Below, one piece after another: positions 12,641 to 21,235 of a stretch of DNA of 42,550 nt (the first letter of the stretch is position 1; the number at the start of each line of letters is the position of its first letter). Source of the DNA: a virus; IMG/VR virus record IMGVR_UViG_3300020020_000087, positions 1 to 42,550 of that record; one strand, given 5' to 3'. The notes beneath the pieces are model-generated. The model ran no database searches, was not told the DNA's origin, and worked only from the letters and a program-made list of their open reading frames with translations. A program made the position numbers and the translations under genes.

Positions 12641-14625
12641 CAATACCCCCACGCCAAAAAGCTGAAGTCAGCACCGGAGACTGCAACACCACTCTCCACG
12701 TAGCGCGGATAGATGTTGAACCCGGCAGCATCCGCCACAACGGCAGATGCCGTGTGCATCTGGTTCCCCGGATTGGCGTATCGCGACGTGGTGACGACAC
12801 ACATGCACACGCTGGGGAACGCGACGGGGAAGTTTATGCGCCGGTCGCCACCGGTACCGGTCGTGCCCCACACGAACATTATGTTGCTGGAGGCAAACTT
12901 TTGATAAGCGCCGTTGCCCGGCGCGACACCGTCGTGCCAGACGGTGTGTGCGACCGCGCCCATGCTCCAGCCGCCGTATCGAAGGACGTTGTCGCCGTCG
13001 AGGCCAAACAACGTGGCGTAGGCACCAGACCGATGGAAGGCCAAGTATGCGGCGTTGGGTGAAGCAGCCTGTATCTCCAGCTTGTGTCCCGGCGAAGCAC
13101 TAGAGATGTTGCCGGTGCTGCCGATAATGGTTGATGCGCCGTTTGAGGTGAAACCAACCGGCATCGTCACGCCGCCGCTGGCTGTCAGCAGACCGATTAC
13201 TGACACCATGCCAGCAAACGTAGTGTTGGCGGACACATTCACCTGTGAGCCGCCAATGTTCAGCGGCGCATAGGACGCTCCGCCGGATGCATCAACACCC
13301 TCGATATAGCCTCCGCCGGAATTGGTTCCTATGCGGACGCCATGGGTGGTGCCAGACGCCAAAAAGTGGATGATATCTCCGCCATAAGAGGTGATCTGTC
13401 CGCCAACCCGCAAGTCGCCGCCGACACCGACGCCACCGGCAACAACGAGTGCGCCGGTCGTTGGCGACGAGGACGCTACCCCAGCTTGAACATTGACCAG
13501 AACTTGAAAATTAAACTGCGGCCCCGGCACTACCTGAAATATTGTATTTCCGCCGAAAGGATCAGTGCCGGAAGAAGCCCCTTGCGCTAAAATAAGGTCA
13601 CCAACAACAGCATGATTAGCGCGGAACCCATAATTACGCGCCCCGCCTCGCTGTGTGTTAATGAAGAAGTCTGTTTTGATGGCATCGCCAGAAAGAGACA
13701 AAGACGGGCCGTGCAACGTTACTGCGCCAGTATTGTAGATACTGAGGCGAGTAATGCCTGCTGAGTTGTCGTGGATGACGAACCCACCTTCAACACCAGT
13801 ACCGTTCGCTCCCGCCAACAGTTGAATGTCGCGCCCGCCCGCAGCGGTGTTCTTCAAGCTGATGCCGGTGAGGGCCGCATTCTCGGTGACCTGAATGACG
13901 CCACCAACCTCAAGCTTGCGCGTCGGAGCCAAAGTGCCGATGCCGACATTGCCAGCGTTGCTGATGAACATGCGGGTCGCTGGCACGCCAATCCCGGCGA
14001 CAGCATAAATATTGCCACCGGTGTCCGATCCCATCCCGGCCCAATTATCTGAGCCGTTGTTGTAGAACAGGATGTTGGTGTTTGCTGTCGTCGGCGTCGT
14101 GGCGTTGCCGCCCGCGCCGCCAAACTGATTGCCGGGTACATAAACAGTCAGCGGTCCCGACATCGTGTCGCCGGTCTTGCTGACCTTGTCGTTGGGATTG
14201 GTGACTTGCTCCCACGCGCCCCACGTTGTCCACTTCCACCGACGCCAAGTGGTGCCAAAGGCCGGGCCACCGTAGACGTAGGCTTCCAGCAGCATCGCGC
14301 CACTGTTGAGCCAGTGACAGATGCCAGACACATATGAGCTAGCCACAGGCCCGGCCGTGGCGCTGCCGTCTGACCAGAACGACCCCGGCTCGAATGGGTG
14401 CGTGTCGTAGTTGGTGACCTGAACGCCCGACACTTCGGCTTGCAGATTGGCGCGAGCCGTCGACGGGCTATTCCCGCCCGTGCCGCCGTACTTGATCGGC
14501 CGCACCGTGTTGGCGTCAGTCACGAAGTCGTTGATCGTGCCGTTGTGTACGCTGCTCGAAATCGTCGTCCCCGTGACGACGTCGGGATAGAGCTTGGTGA
14601 AATCACCTGCACCGTCGCGCGGCAT
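12640..14625 (-). CDS. Tail fibre protein, 661 aa
   Basis: I start at MPRDGAGDFTKLYPDVVTGT (14625), preceded by GGAGCG. The N-terminus has the podovirus fibre pattern: RPIKYGGTGGNSPSTARANL. At about residue 130 lies DKVSKTGDTMSGPLTV, the fibre repeat motif seen in many phages. The centre is Gly/Asn/Ser/Thr-rich and probably a beta-helix or triple-stranded fibre. The C-terminus (ESGVAVSGADFSFLAWGY) resembles the distal tip of fibre proteins. It probably recognises the host surface. No intramolecular chaperone is seen here; the assembly protein follows. Confidence 0.85.
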   Translation of the reverse strand: MPRDGAGDFTKLYPDVVTGTTISSSVHNGTINDFVTDANTVRPIKYGGTGGNSPSTARANLQAEVSGVQVTNYDTHPFEPGSFWSDGSATAGPVASSYVSGICHWLNSGAMLLEAYVYGGPAFGTTWRRWKWTTWGAWEQVTNPNDKVSKTGDTMSGPLTVYVPGNQFGGAGGNATTPTTANTNILFYNNGSDNWAGMGSDTGGNIYAVAGIGVPATRMFISNAGNVGIGTLAPTRKLEVGGVIQVTENAALTGISLKNTAAGGRDIQLLAGANGTGVEGGFVIHDNSAGITRLSIYNTGAVTLHGPSLSLSGDAIKTDFFINTQRGGARNYGFRANHAVVGDLILAQGASSGTDPFGGNTIFQVVPGPQFNFQVLVNVQAGVASSSPTTGALVVAGGVGVGGDLRVGGQITSYGGDIIHFLASGTTHGVRIGTNSGGGYIEGVDASGGASYAPLNIGGSQVNVSANTTFAGMVSVIGLLTASGGVTMPVGFTSNGASTIIGSTGNISSASPGHKLEIQAASPNAAYLAFHRSGAYATLFGLDGDNVLRYGGWSMGAVAHTVWHDGVAPGNGAYQKFASSNIMFVWGTTGTGGDRRINFPVAFPSVCMCVVTTSRYANPGNQMHTASAVVADAAGFNIYPRYVESGVAVSGADFSFLAWGY

Positions 14626-14626
14626 G

Positions 14627-16237
14627 TCATCGCTCCGTGAGTTCGCGTTGCGCCTGCAGCGCAAGCAGGCGGGAGATTTCGTCGCGGTGCGCCCGCGCGC
14701 CGATCGACGGCTTCCATGGAATGTGCGGCGCCCCGGCGATCGGTCGCTGGTAGACCTGACGGCGCATCTGCGCCTGCGCGTAGGGTGCATTGGCGCGGAT
14801 CGTGTTGCTGGCGTTCTCGACGGCGCGGCGCGTCAGTCCCGTCGTCGCGGCGCTCGCCCCGAGGCTCGCCCCGAGGCCACCCGCCAGTAGAGCCGCCGGA
14901 GGCAGTACGGTGCTGCCCAGCCCCAGCGCGGCGCCCGCCGTCGACAGCGGCGCGCCGAAGCGGCCCGAGCCAGTAATGTGAGAAAGACCGCGCAGGACGC
15001 TCTCGCCGATCGAGCCGCTGCGGCTGACGTCGCGCAGGGCCTCGTTCTCGTTCGGCAGCCGGAACCGGCCCGCGTTGGTATCCTTGCGCAGCTGCCCGAC
15101 GGCCTGACGCGTGCGTTGTCCTTCGGCCAGAAACGGGATCGCCTGCCCCTCGGCGTCGACCAGCCCCTTGGCGATCTTCTCGCGCAGCTCGCGGTCGGTC
15201 ATGGCGGCGCGGTAGTTGGCGTTCGCCTCGCGCAGCCGCGCGCCGACCGTGCGCGCGTCGAAGGCCCCGCCCGTGATCGCATTCGGCGGTGGCGCTTCGA
15301 GGAAATTATCGATGTGGTTCTTGGCGATGAGTGCGCTGCGCCCTTCCGGGCTGGCGGGTCCGTGCGTGTTGATGACGGCCTGCAGCTCTTTGCGCGTGGT
15401 GTGCAGGCTCGACGGATTGGGCGGCAGGTTGGCGAAATTGTCGTCGAGGATAGCGCGCGTCTGCGCACTGCTGCGCGGCGTCGAGACGGAGCCGCTGTGC
15501 AGGTCGTGCCGGATCAGGGTGTTGAGGTCGTCGAGGTGCGGCCGCGAGTAACCCACGCCGCCGCGGCTGAGTGTCTGGTAGCCGGTCTCGGCGGCGTCGA
15601 AGATTTCCTGATTGGGTGGTGGCGCGACTTTGCGCGCGATGACGTTGCGCACGCCGGGCGTGCGGTCCGCGATCGCGCGGGCGCCCGACGCAAGGCCCTG
15701 CCCGATCGGCGCGAGGATGCTGCCGATGACGGGCGCGGCGCCGCCGATCAGGGCGCCGACCTTGACGGCGTCGGGGTCGCCGCCCGAGCGCACGGCCGCG
15801 TCGGTGCCGCCGAGTACCGAACCCGCCGCCGTCTGCCCCAGCACTCTGGCGCCGCCGAACAGGGCCGGGAGGGCCCGCGCGACGGACACGGTGGATAGGA
15901 TGCTGCCCGCCGTCTCGCCGACGGCATTGGCGATCGGGTGCTCGGCGCGGACGCGCTCGTTCTCGGCCTCGTAGCGGCCCGCAATGTCGGCGACGGGCTT
16001 GCCCGTCGCCAGACTTTCGCCGCCCGCGAGCCCGTAGGTGGTCGCCTTGTCGATCAGCGGCCCGGCGACCGGTGCGCCGCGCACGATGCTCTGCACGCCG
16101 GGAATGCCTTCACGCACGGCCTGCGTCACGCCCTGCACCGTGTCGTACCACGTGCGCGGCTTCGACACGGCCGTGTAGCCGGGCGGAAGGTCGCCCGCGT
16201 CGACTGCGTAGCCGGGAGGCAGGTCGTCGTCGGCCAT
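14627..16237 (-). CDS. Internal virion or ejection protein candidate, 536 aa
   Basis: I start at MADDDLPPGYAVDAGDLPPG (16237), coupled by TAATG. DLPPGY is repeated twice at the N-terminus. The body is Ala/Gly-rich and helical, with hydrophobic stretches near the C-terminus (GAALGLGSTVLPPAALLAGG, LGASLGASAATTGL) that could insert in a membrane. Long helical proteins with late hydrophobic segments, placed between tail and fibre genes, are typical of podovirus ejection proteins. I do not recognise a named family. Confidence 0.6.
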   Translation of the reverse strand: MADDDLPPGYAVDAGDLPPGYTAVSKPRTWYDTVQGVTQAVREGIPGVQSIVRGAPVAGPLIDKATTYGLAGGESLATGKPVADIAGRYEAENERVRAEHPIANAVGETAGSILSTVSVARALPALFGGARVLGQTAAGSVLGGTDAAVRSGGDPDAVKVGALIGGAAPVIGSILAPIGQGLASGARAIADRTPGVRNVIARKVAPPPNQEIFDAAETGYQTLSRGGVGYSRPHLDDLNTLIRHDLHSGSVSTPRSSAQTRAILDDNFANLPPNPSSLHTTRKELQAVINTHGPASPEGRSALIAKNHIDNFLEAPPPNAITGGAFDARTVGARLREANANYRAAMTDRELREKIAKGLVDAEGQAIPFLAEGQRTRQAVGQLRKDTNAGRFRLPNENEALRDVSRSGSIGESVLRGLSHITGSGRFGAPLSTAGAALGLGSTVLPPAALLAGGLGASLGASAATTGLTRRAVENASNTIRANAPYAQAQMRRQVYQRPIAGAPHIPWKPSIGARAHRDEISRLLALQAQRELTER

Positions 16238-17886
16238 TACAGCGGCCTCCACTTCCCGTCGCGGAAGACCAGATCCGGCTGGCCCGGCCTGCCGCGCGCA
16301 ATGTCGCCCTCGCGGTAGCGCTTCGCCGCGGGCTTGTCCTCGGCCGGGCGGGTATTCTCCAGCGGCGTGCCCGGCATCGGCTCACGAATTTCGTAGCTCT
16401 TGCGCAGGATCGGGAGCGCCGACGCGGGCTGTCCCGACAGCATCGTTTCAACCGTGTCCTTGTGGCTCTTGAGGTCCTGACGCGCGAAGCGCTCGGCGAT
16501 CGCCATCATACGCTCGGCGCTGTCGGCGTTCAAACTCAGGTCCGCGCCCGAGACAGACTTGATAAATTCCATCTCCTTGGTCGAGACGTCCTTACCGGCG
16601 AGGCTCTTGAGCATCTGCTGCATGATCGGGACCAGATTGGTGCGGTAGGTCTCGCTCGCCTGCACGATGCGGCTGGCCTCCGGGTTGCCCGTCGCCGCGC
16701 GGGCGCGGTACCAGAGCAGCTTGGCGTCGGCGCCGATGCCGGACACGGCGTGCTCGCGCGCGATGCGCGCGTTGTTGATGGCATCGAGTGTCCGCACGGA
16801 CAGGTTGGCCGTGTCCTTGCTCTCGTCGAGTGTCTTCGCGACCGGCGCGGGAAGGCTGCCATACGTCAGCCTGATGCGCTCCTTCTCCTGCGCCTCGGTA
16901 ACCTCGCTCGCGCCCTTCTGCAGATCCTGCGTCGTCTTCGGCTGGTTGCGGAGTGCGTCGGCGCGGTCCTTCTGCTGCTGCTTCCAGATGTCGATCCTGA
17001 CGTCGTCCTCGCGCTTCTTGCGCTCCCATTCCGCGTCGCGCGCGGCCTTGCCGAGCTCGTGCTGGCGCGTGAAGATTTCCTTGGCGCGCGGGTCGTTGGG
17101 ATACTTGCGCATCAGCTCCCACGCCTTCATCTCGCTCGGCGTCATGGTCTCGTCGCGCGTGGACAGGCCCGGCATCGGCTGCTCTGGCGGGATGACTGGC
17201 GCGAGCGCGCCGCCCACGGCGGCGGGCGGCTGCACGGGCGCGGCGGGAGGGCCCGCAGCGGGAGCCCCCGCGGCGGGGCGGCGCGCCTGCGCCATCATCA
17301 CCGGGCGAATGTCGGTGGGCGTCGGCGGGTTCGGGCCGTCGACGACGGTCTCTCCGGCGCCACCGCCACCGGCCGAGACGTCAGTTGTAGGGCCAGCTGG
17401 GATTGGCGATGTCGCGTTCGGGCTGGCGATTGGCGGAGGCGTCGAAGGGACTGCCCCCGCCACTGTAGGGTTTACGGCGGGCCGCGCCCCGCCTCCCGTG
17501 AACATCGAGACGACCGAGCTGACGAGGTCGCCGCCTCCGGGCGCCGCCGCGGCTGGCCGGGCCGCGGGCGCCGCTGGCGCCGGGGCGCCGCCCGGCACGA
17601 GCTTGGAGGCGTCCGTGTTGAAGCGCGCGTTGTAGTCTTTCTCGGCGGCGGCGAGACGCCGCGCCTCCGCGGCGTCCGCGAAGGCCTCGGCCGCGTAGGT
17701 CATCCCCTCGCCGATTGTCTTGGGGTAGCCCTTCTGTCGCGACGCGAGGGCTGCCGCGATGGCGCGGCGGCGCTGGATCTCCTCCAGCGTGAGGTTAGTG
17801 TTACCGCCAAAAACAAACGACAGAGCAGTCGGGTCAAGGATGCCGCTTGCGGGTCGTGCGGCCGTTGTTTCTTCGGTGTCAGCCAT
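16237..17886 (-). CDS. Large hypothetical virion protein, 549 aa
   Basis: The first 75 residues are helical (LTLEEIQRRRAIAAALASRQ). A long Pro/Ala/Gly linker (about residues 98-235) leads to a highly charged helical half with MTPSEMKAWELMRKYPNDPR, SLAGKDVSTKEMEF and AERMMAIAERFARQDLKSHK. It ends FRDGKWRPL, using the 20-bp junction also found after the DUF2786 gene. The gene lies between the S74-domain protein and another candidate ejection protein. A structural or ejected role is inferred from position. Confidence 0.65.
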   Translation of the reverse strand: MADTEETTAARPASGILDPTALSFVFGGNTNLTLEEIQRRRAIAAALASRQKGYPKTIGEGMTYAAEAFADAAEARRLAAAEKDYNARFNTDASKLVPGGAPAPAAPAARPAAAAPGGGDLVSSVVSMFTGGGARPAVNPTVAGAVPSTPPPIASPNATSPIPAGPTTDVSAGGGGAGETVVDGPNPPTPTDIRPVMMAQARRPAAGAPAAGPPAAPVQPPAAVGGALAPVIPPEQPMPGLSTRDETMTPSEMKAWELMRKYPNDPRAKEIFTRQHELGKAARDAEWERKKREDDVRIDIWKQQQKDRADALRNQPKTTQDLQKGASEVTEAQEKERIRLTYGSLPAPVAKTLDESKDTANLSVRTLDAINNARIAREHAVSGIGADAKLLWYRARAATGNPEASRIVQASETYRTNLVPIMQQMLKSLAGKDVSTKEMEFIKSVSGADLSLNADSAERMMAIAERFARQDLKSHKDTVETMLSGQPASALPILRKSYEIREPMPGTPLENTRPAEDKPAAKRYREGDIARGRPGQPDLVFRDGKWRPL

Positions 17887-17887
17887 G

Positions 17888-19558
17888 TCATGCCACCTTC
17901 AGTATGTCGCCCATAACGCGACGCGGGTAGATGTGTTTGACGCCGCCCATGGTCGTCACGGCCTGCGGGTCGATGCGCTCGACGTCCTGCGCCATCGGGC
18001 CGATTTGCGGCGCGTCGCTGCCCTTGTACTCGTAGCTGTAGATCGGCAGCTTTTTCGGCGCGTCGTGGCGGTCCGCCATGTAGACGTTGCCGAGCTTGGC
18101 GATGTTCTTCTTGACGCGCCGGTCGGACGCACGCGCCGCGTTTCCGGCCACGCCGAACAGTCCCCCGATGATGTTGTTCAGGTTCGAGCTGTTCTGCTTG
18201 TAGATGTCGAGGTTCTGGCTGAAATTGTTGTTGATGATCCCGGCAATGTCCGTGTTGGCAATCTGCTGCTGGTTGGTGCCGACGAAGCTCGGCTGCTGCA
18301 CCTGAGAGCCCGACTGCAGCGCCGTGATTTCGTTGAGTGGCTGCGCCCGCAGCGCGTATTGCTCCTGTGCGTACTGCCCGCGCAGGGCGTTCTGCGCGTC
18401 GAAGGCCGTCTTGTTGAGCGCGAGGGTCTGCGCAAGGGCGGCATTGCTAAACTGGCCGCGCGTCGCCTCCTGCGTGAAGGCGTTCTTCTGCGCCTCATTG
18501 GCGAAGTTGCCCGCCTGCAGGTCTTTCTGGAACTGCTCCATCTGCGCCTGATTGGCGAAGGCGCCGCGCGCCTGCGCCTGCTTGAAGGCGGCCTCCTGCG
18601 CGGTGTTGGCGAAGACGCCACGCGCCTGCAGCTGGTTGAACACCTGCTGCTCAGTCTGGTTCTTGAACTGGCCGCGCTGCGCCTCCTGCTCGAAGGCCTG
18701 CCGCTGCGCGGCATTCTCGAACCCGGCCCGCTGCGCCGCCATGTCGTTCATGCGCTGCTGCTCAGCGCCACCCTGCGCCGTGACGGCGAGACGCGCGTCC
18801 GTGGTCTGCCGGTCGGCATTGGCGATCGCGTCGTTGTAGGCCTTCGAGCCGTACTGGATGCCTTGGTCGGCGAGCTGCTGGCGCAGCCGCTGGCGGTCTT
18901 GTTGCAGCTGCGGGTCCATGCGCTGGAACAGCGCATTCTCGACGCGCTGGCGGTCGGCGCTGAAGTTGTCGGCCGGGCCGTAGCTGCGCGTGATGTCGCC
19001 CGTGTAGCCGAGCTCGCGCTGCACGGGCCCGGCATCCGCAAAGCCATATTGCTGGTTCCCGACGTCGCCGAAGCCGGTCTGCTGGCCCGCGTAGCCGCCG
19101 AGGCTGCGCTGCTGCCCGCCAACGTCGCCGAAGGTTCTCTGTGCCGGTGGTATCTGATGCAGCCAGTCCATTGGCGCGGCCCCGGGCGAGCCCGGGTCGT
19201 CGTAGGGATTGAACGACGTGTTCAGCAGGTCCCCAAGCCGCTGGCTCGACTGCTGGCCCTGCTGCGCGAGGTTGATGCTGGTCTGGTCGTTGTAGTTTTG
19301 GATCTGCTGCCCGGAAGGCGACAGCGTCTGCGTCGCCGTCCACTGCGGGATCGAGTATGGCACCTGCGTGGCCGGGTCGACGTAAGTGTAGGGCGCGCGC
19401 GACGTCGTATCCCACGACACGCTCCCGGTCGGCGTGTTCTGGTTGACGTTGTTCAGGTACGAGCCGGTGACAGCCGTGCCGATGTTCTGCGCGGTCTGCA
19501 GGCCCGACGTCAGGATCGGGTTGGGCGGCTGCGGCGGGTCGGGGAACGGCCATGCCAT
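17888..19558 (-). CDS. Repeat protein with S74 intramolecular chaperone, 556 aa
   Basis: Residues about 478-556 (SDRRVKKNIAKLGNVY, LPIYSYEYKG, IGPMAQDVERIDPQAV) are the peptidase S74 / intramolecular chaperone domain, which trims itself off trimeric fibres after folding. Residues about 140-200 are six decapeptide repeats (for example QRTFGDVGGQ, RSLGGYAGQQ). Residues about 275-382 are six tandem 18-residue helical repeats of the form RGxFxNxAQxxxF. The Gln-rich helical body is unusual for a fibre, so the chaperone may serve an elongated internal or tail-associated trimer. Confidence 0.8.
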   Translation of the reverse strand: MAWPFPDPPQPPNPILTSGLQTAQNIGTAVTGSYLNNVNQNTPTGSVSWDTTSRAPYTYVDPATQVPYSIPQWTATQTLSPSGQQIQNYNDQTSINLAQQGQQSSQRLGDLLNTSFNPYDDPGSPGAAPMDWLHQIPPAQRTFGDVGGQQRSLGGYAGQQTGFGDVGNQQYGFADAGPVQRELGYTGDITRSYGPADNFSADRQRVENALFQRMDPQLQQDRQRLRQQLADQGIQYGSKAYNDAIANADRQTTDARLAVTAQGGAEQQRMNDMAAQRAGFENAAQRQAFEQEAQRGQFKNQTEQQVFNQLQARGVFANTAQEAAFKQAQARGAFANQAQMEQFQKDLQAGNFANEAQKNAFTQEATRGQFSNAALAQTLALNKTAFDAQNALRGQYAQEQYALRAQPLNEITALQSGSQVQQPSFVGTNQQQIANTDIAGIINNNFSQNLDIYKQNSSNLNNIIGGLFGVAGNAARASDRRVKKNIAKLGNVYMADRHDAPKKLPIYSYEYKGSDAPQIGPMAQDVERIDPQAVTTMGGVKHIYPRRVMGDILKVA

Positions 19559-19568
19559 GGGTTATCTC

Positions 19569-19949
19569 CTAGCCGTAAGGTGAGCCCTGTCCGGGTGGTG
19601 TGAACGGCGTCGGCGGCGTCGCAATGGCGCCGGGAATTGCGCTCGGCGGCATACCGCCCGGCGGCGGCACGAGGCCGCCCGCTGGTGCGCCAGCCCCAGC
19701 GGGCGGCATTCCACCGGGCGGCGGCATTCCGCCTCCCGGTGGAGCCCCGCCGGGCGCCGCTGCGCCTCCCATGGGGAGGGGCGGCATCTGCGGGATCGGC
19801 GGCAATGGCGGCGGCTGCGGCGGCGGGAATTGCTGGTTCATCAGCGCCGCCGTGATGTCGTTGCGCGAGCTCGGCTGCGGCGGGGTCGCGCCGGACATGC
19901 CCGCCATCGGGCTCGGCGTCATCGGGGGCGCCTGCTGCGGATAGGCCAT
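19569..19949 (-). CDS. Pro/Gly-rich protein, 126 aa
   Basis: The start at 19949 is coupled to the acetyltransferase stop (TAATG). Apart from a short segment (SSRNDITAALMNQQF), nearly the whole protein is Pro, Gly, Ala and Met in repeats such as GGMPPPGGMPPAG, encoded by G+C-rich imperfect tandem DNA. It is probably disordered. A linker or scaffold-like virion role is possible; no family recognised. Confidence 0.6.
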   Translation of the reverse strand: MAYPQQAPPMTPSPMAGMSGATPPQPSSRNDITAALMNQQFPPPQPPPLPPIPQMPPLPMGGAAAPGGAPPGGGMPPPGGMPPAGAGAPAGGLVPPPGGMPPSAIPGAIATPPTPFTPPGQGSPYG

Positions 19950-20416
19950 TAGGCGGCGTCCTTCTGCTGGATGGCGGTGGGTCGATTGTAGCGGCTCGCG
20001 GCCCAGTCATCGTCCGTGTAGGTGGCGATGACGCCGTCGCGGTCGCGACCATAAAGGCGCCGGACCGGCACAAAAGCAAACCCAAACTTGGCGAGCTGGG
20101 CCAGCAGGATCTCGTTGTCGGCCAGCACCTGCATTTTCACCATCTGGCAGGTCGGAAACACGAAAGCGAAGGCGCGCTGGATCGTCTCGCGCGAGAACCA
20201 GAACGCGCCGGGACGTGCCGCCGCCGCCATCTCGATCGTGCCCGCGGCCATGTTCCAGTTGTAGTAAACGATACCGGCGACGGCGCGCCCGTCCGCGTCG
20301 ACGACGCCCAGTCCGCGCACGTTATCGGGGAAGCCGCGCGGGTCGACGTGCGGGATCAGCGACGCCACGAAGCGCGCCACGTCCGCGTCCCGATCGTAGA
20401 CGTACCGAAGCGTCAT
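19949..20416 (-). CDS. GNAT-type acetyltransferase-like protein, 155 aa
   Basis: The order of elements fits the GNAT fold: an N-terminal beta strand with the helix VARFVASLIPHVDPRGF, then LGVVDADGRAVAGIVYYNW, GTIEMAAAARPGAFWFSRET, the helix IQRAFAFVFPTCQMVKMQVL, and ADNEILLAQLAKFGFAFVPV at the end. The canonical Q/RxxGxG/A acetyl-CoA loop is not obvious, so catalysis is uncertain. Similar GNAT-like proteins are encoded among structural genes of many podophages. It overlaps the upstream gene by ATGA. Confidence 0.7.
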   Translation of the reverse strand: MTLRYVYDRDADVARFVASLIPHVDPRGFPDNVRGLGVVDADGRAVAGIVYYNWNMAAGTIEMAAAARPGAFWFSRETIQRAFAFVFPTCQMVKMQVLADNEILLAQLAKFGFAFVPVRRLYGRDRDGVIATYTDDDWAASRYNRPTAIQQKDAA

Positions 20417-21222
20417 TTGCCTGCGCCTGCGCCTCCGCCGCCTCCGCCGCCCTCACCGGTATTCGCGCCGCCCTCGCCACTGCCACCGGGGCCGCCGGAG
20501 ATGCCGGTGCTGTTGCCGGACGTGCCGATACCGGACGCATCGCTGGCGGCCGTGCTGCCGGACGTGCCGTCGCCCGTGGCGCCGCCGAAGCCCATGCCGA
20601 TGCCGGTCTCGCCGAGACCGAAGCCGGGGCTGTTGCCGGGATCGCTGGTGTAGCCGGGGGACGGCGACGGCGCGGCTGGCGTGCCGGTCGGTGTGCCGGT
20701 CGGCGTGCCGGTCGGCGTGCCGAAGCCCGGCAGGCCAGAGAGAGCGCCGGGCAGGCCGGAGATGGCAGACAGCACGCCGCCCCAGCCCTGATTTGCCGCG
20801 TTCGCGATCGCCGCTCCGAATGCGCTTGGCGTGCCCGGCGCATTGAATGCGGCGGGCGACTGGAGGTTGCCCATCGCGTCAGTGATCGCTGTCTGCGCCT
20901 GCGTCTCGGCCGTGGTCCGGCCTTGGCTCGAATAGCCGGGATCGTTCTGCGCCTCCCAGCCAGCCGCCACGTATCCGGCGGGCGTGGAGCTGGGGTCGTT
21001 AATGTTCGACGTGAAGCCCTGCTCCACGACGCTGTTGGGACTGGGGGCGTCGGGATCCGACGACACTTCGTCGATCTGCTGCCCCAGCCCGGGGGCGCCG
21101 CCGTCGTACTGTTCGAGCGAAAGGCCCGCCGCCTGCGCCGCCAGTAACCGCGCGATCAAGTCGCGCTGCGCGTTGACGGCGTCGTCGGACGCGCTGCCGG
21201 AGTTGTAGAAATTGCGTGCCAT
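20413..21222 (-). CDS. Gly-rich hypothetical virion protein, 269 aa
   Basis: GGGGAG precedes the ATG at 21222. The N-terminal third is ordinary (DDAVNAQRDLIARLLAAQAA). The rest is low-complexity, including a GTPTGTPTGTPTGTP tract from 12-bp DNA repeats (about 20680-20725) and a C-terminal Gly/Ser run ending GGGGGGGAGAGK. It lies between the tail hub-like and GNAT genes. No family recognised. Confidence 0.6.
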   Translation of the reverse strand: MARNFYNSGSASDDAVNAQRDLIARLLAAQAAGLSLEQYDGGAPGLGQQIDEVSSDPDAPSPNSVVEQGFTSNINDPSSTPAGYVAAGWEAQNDPGYSSQGRTTAETQAQTAITDAMGNLQSPAAFNAPGTPSAFGAAIANAANQGWGGVLSAISGLPGALSGLPGFGTPTGTPTGTPTGTPAAPSPSPGYTSDPGNSPGFGLGETGIGMGFGGATGDGTSGSTAASDASGIGTSGNSTGISGGPGGSGEGGANTGEGGGGGGGAGAGK

Positions 21223-21235
21223 GGGTTCACTCCCC

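Noticed and set aside
20680-20725. 12-bp tandem repeat considered as a regulatory repeat
   Set aside because: It encodes GTPT units in a low-complexity protein, so it is a coding repeat.
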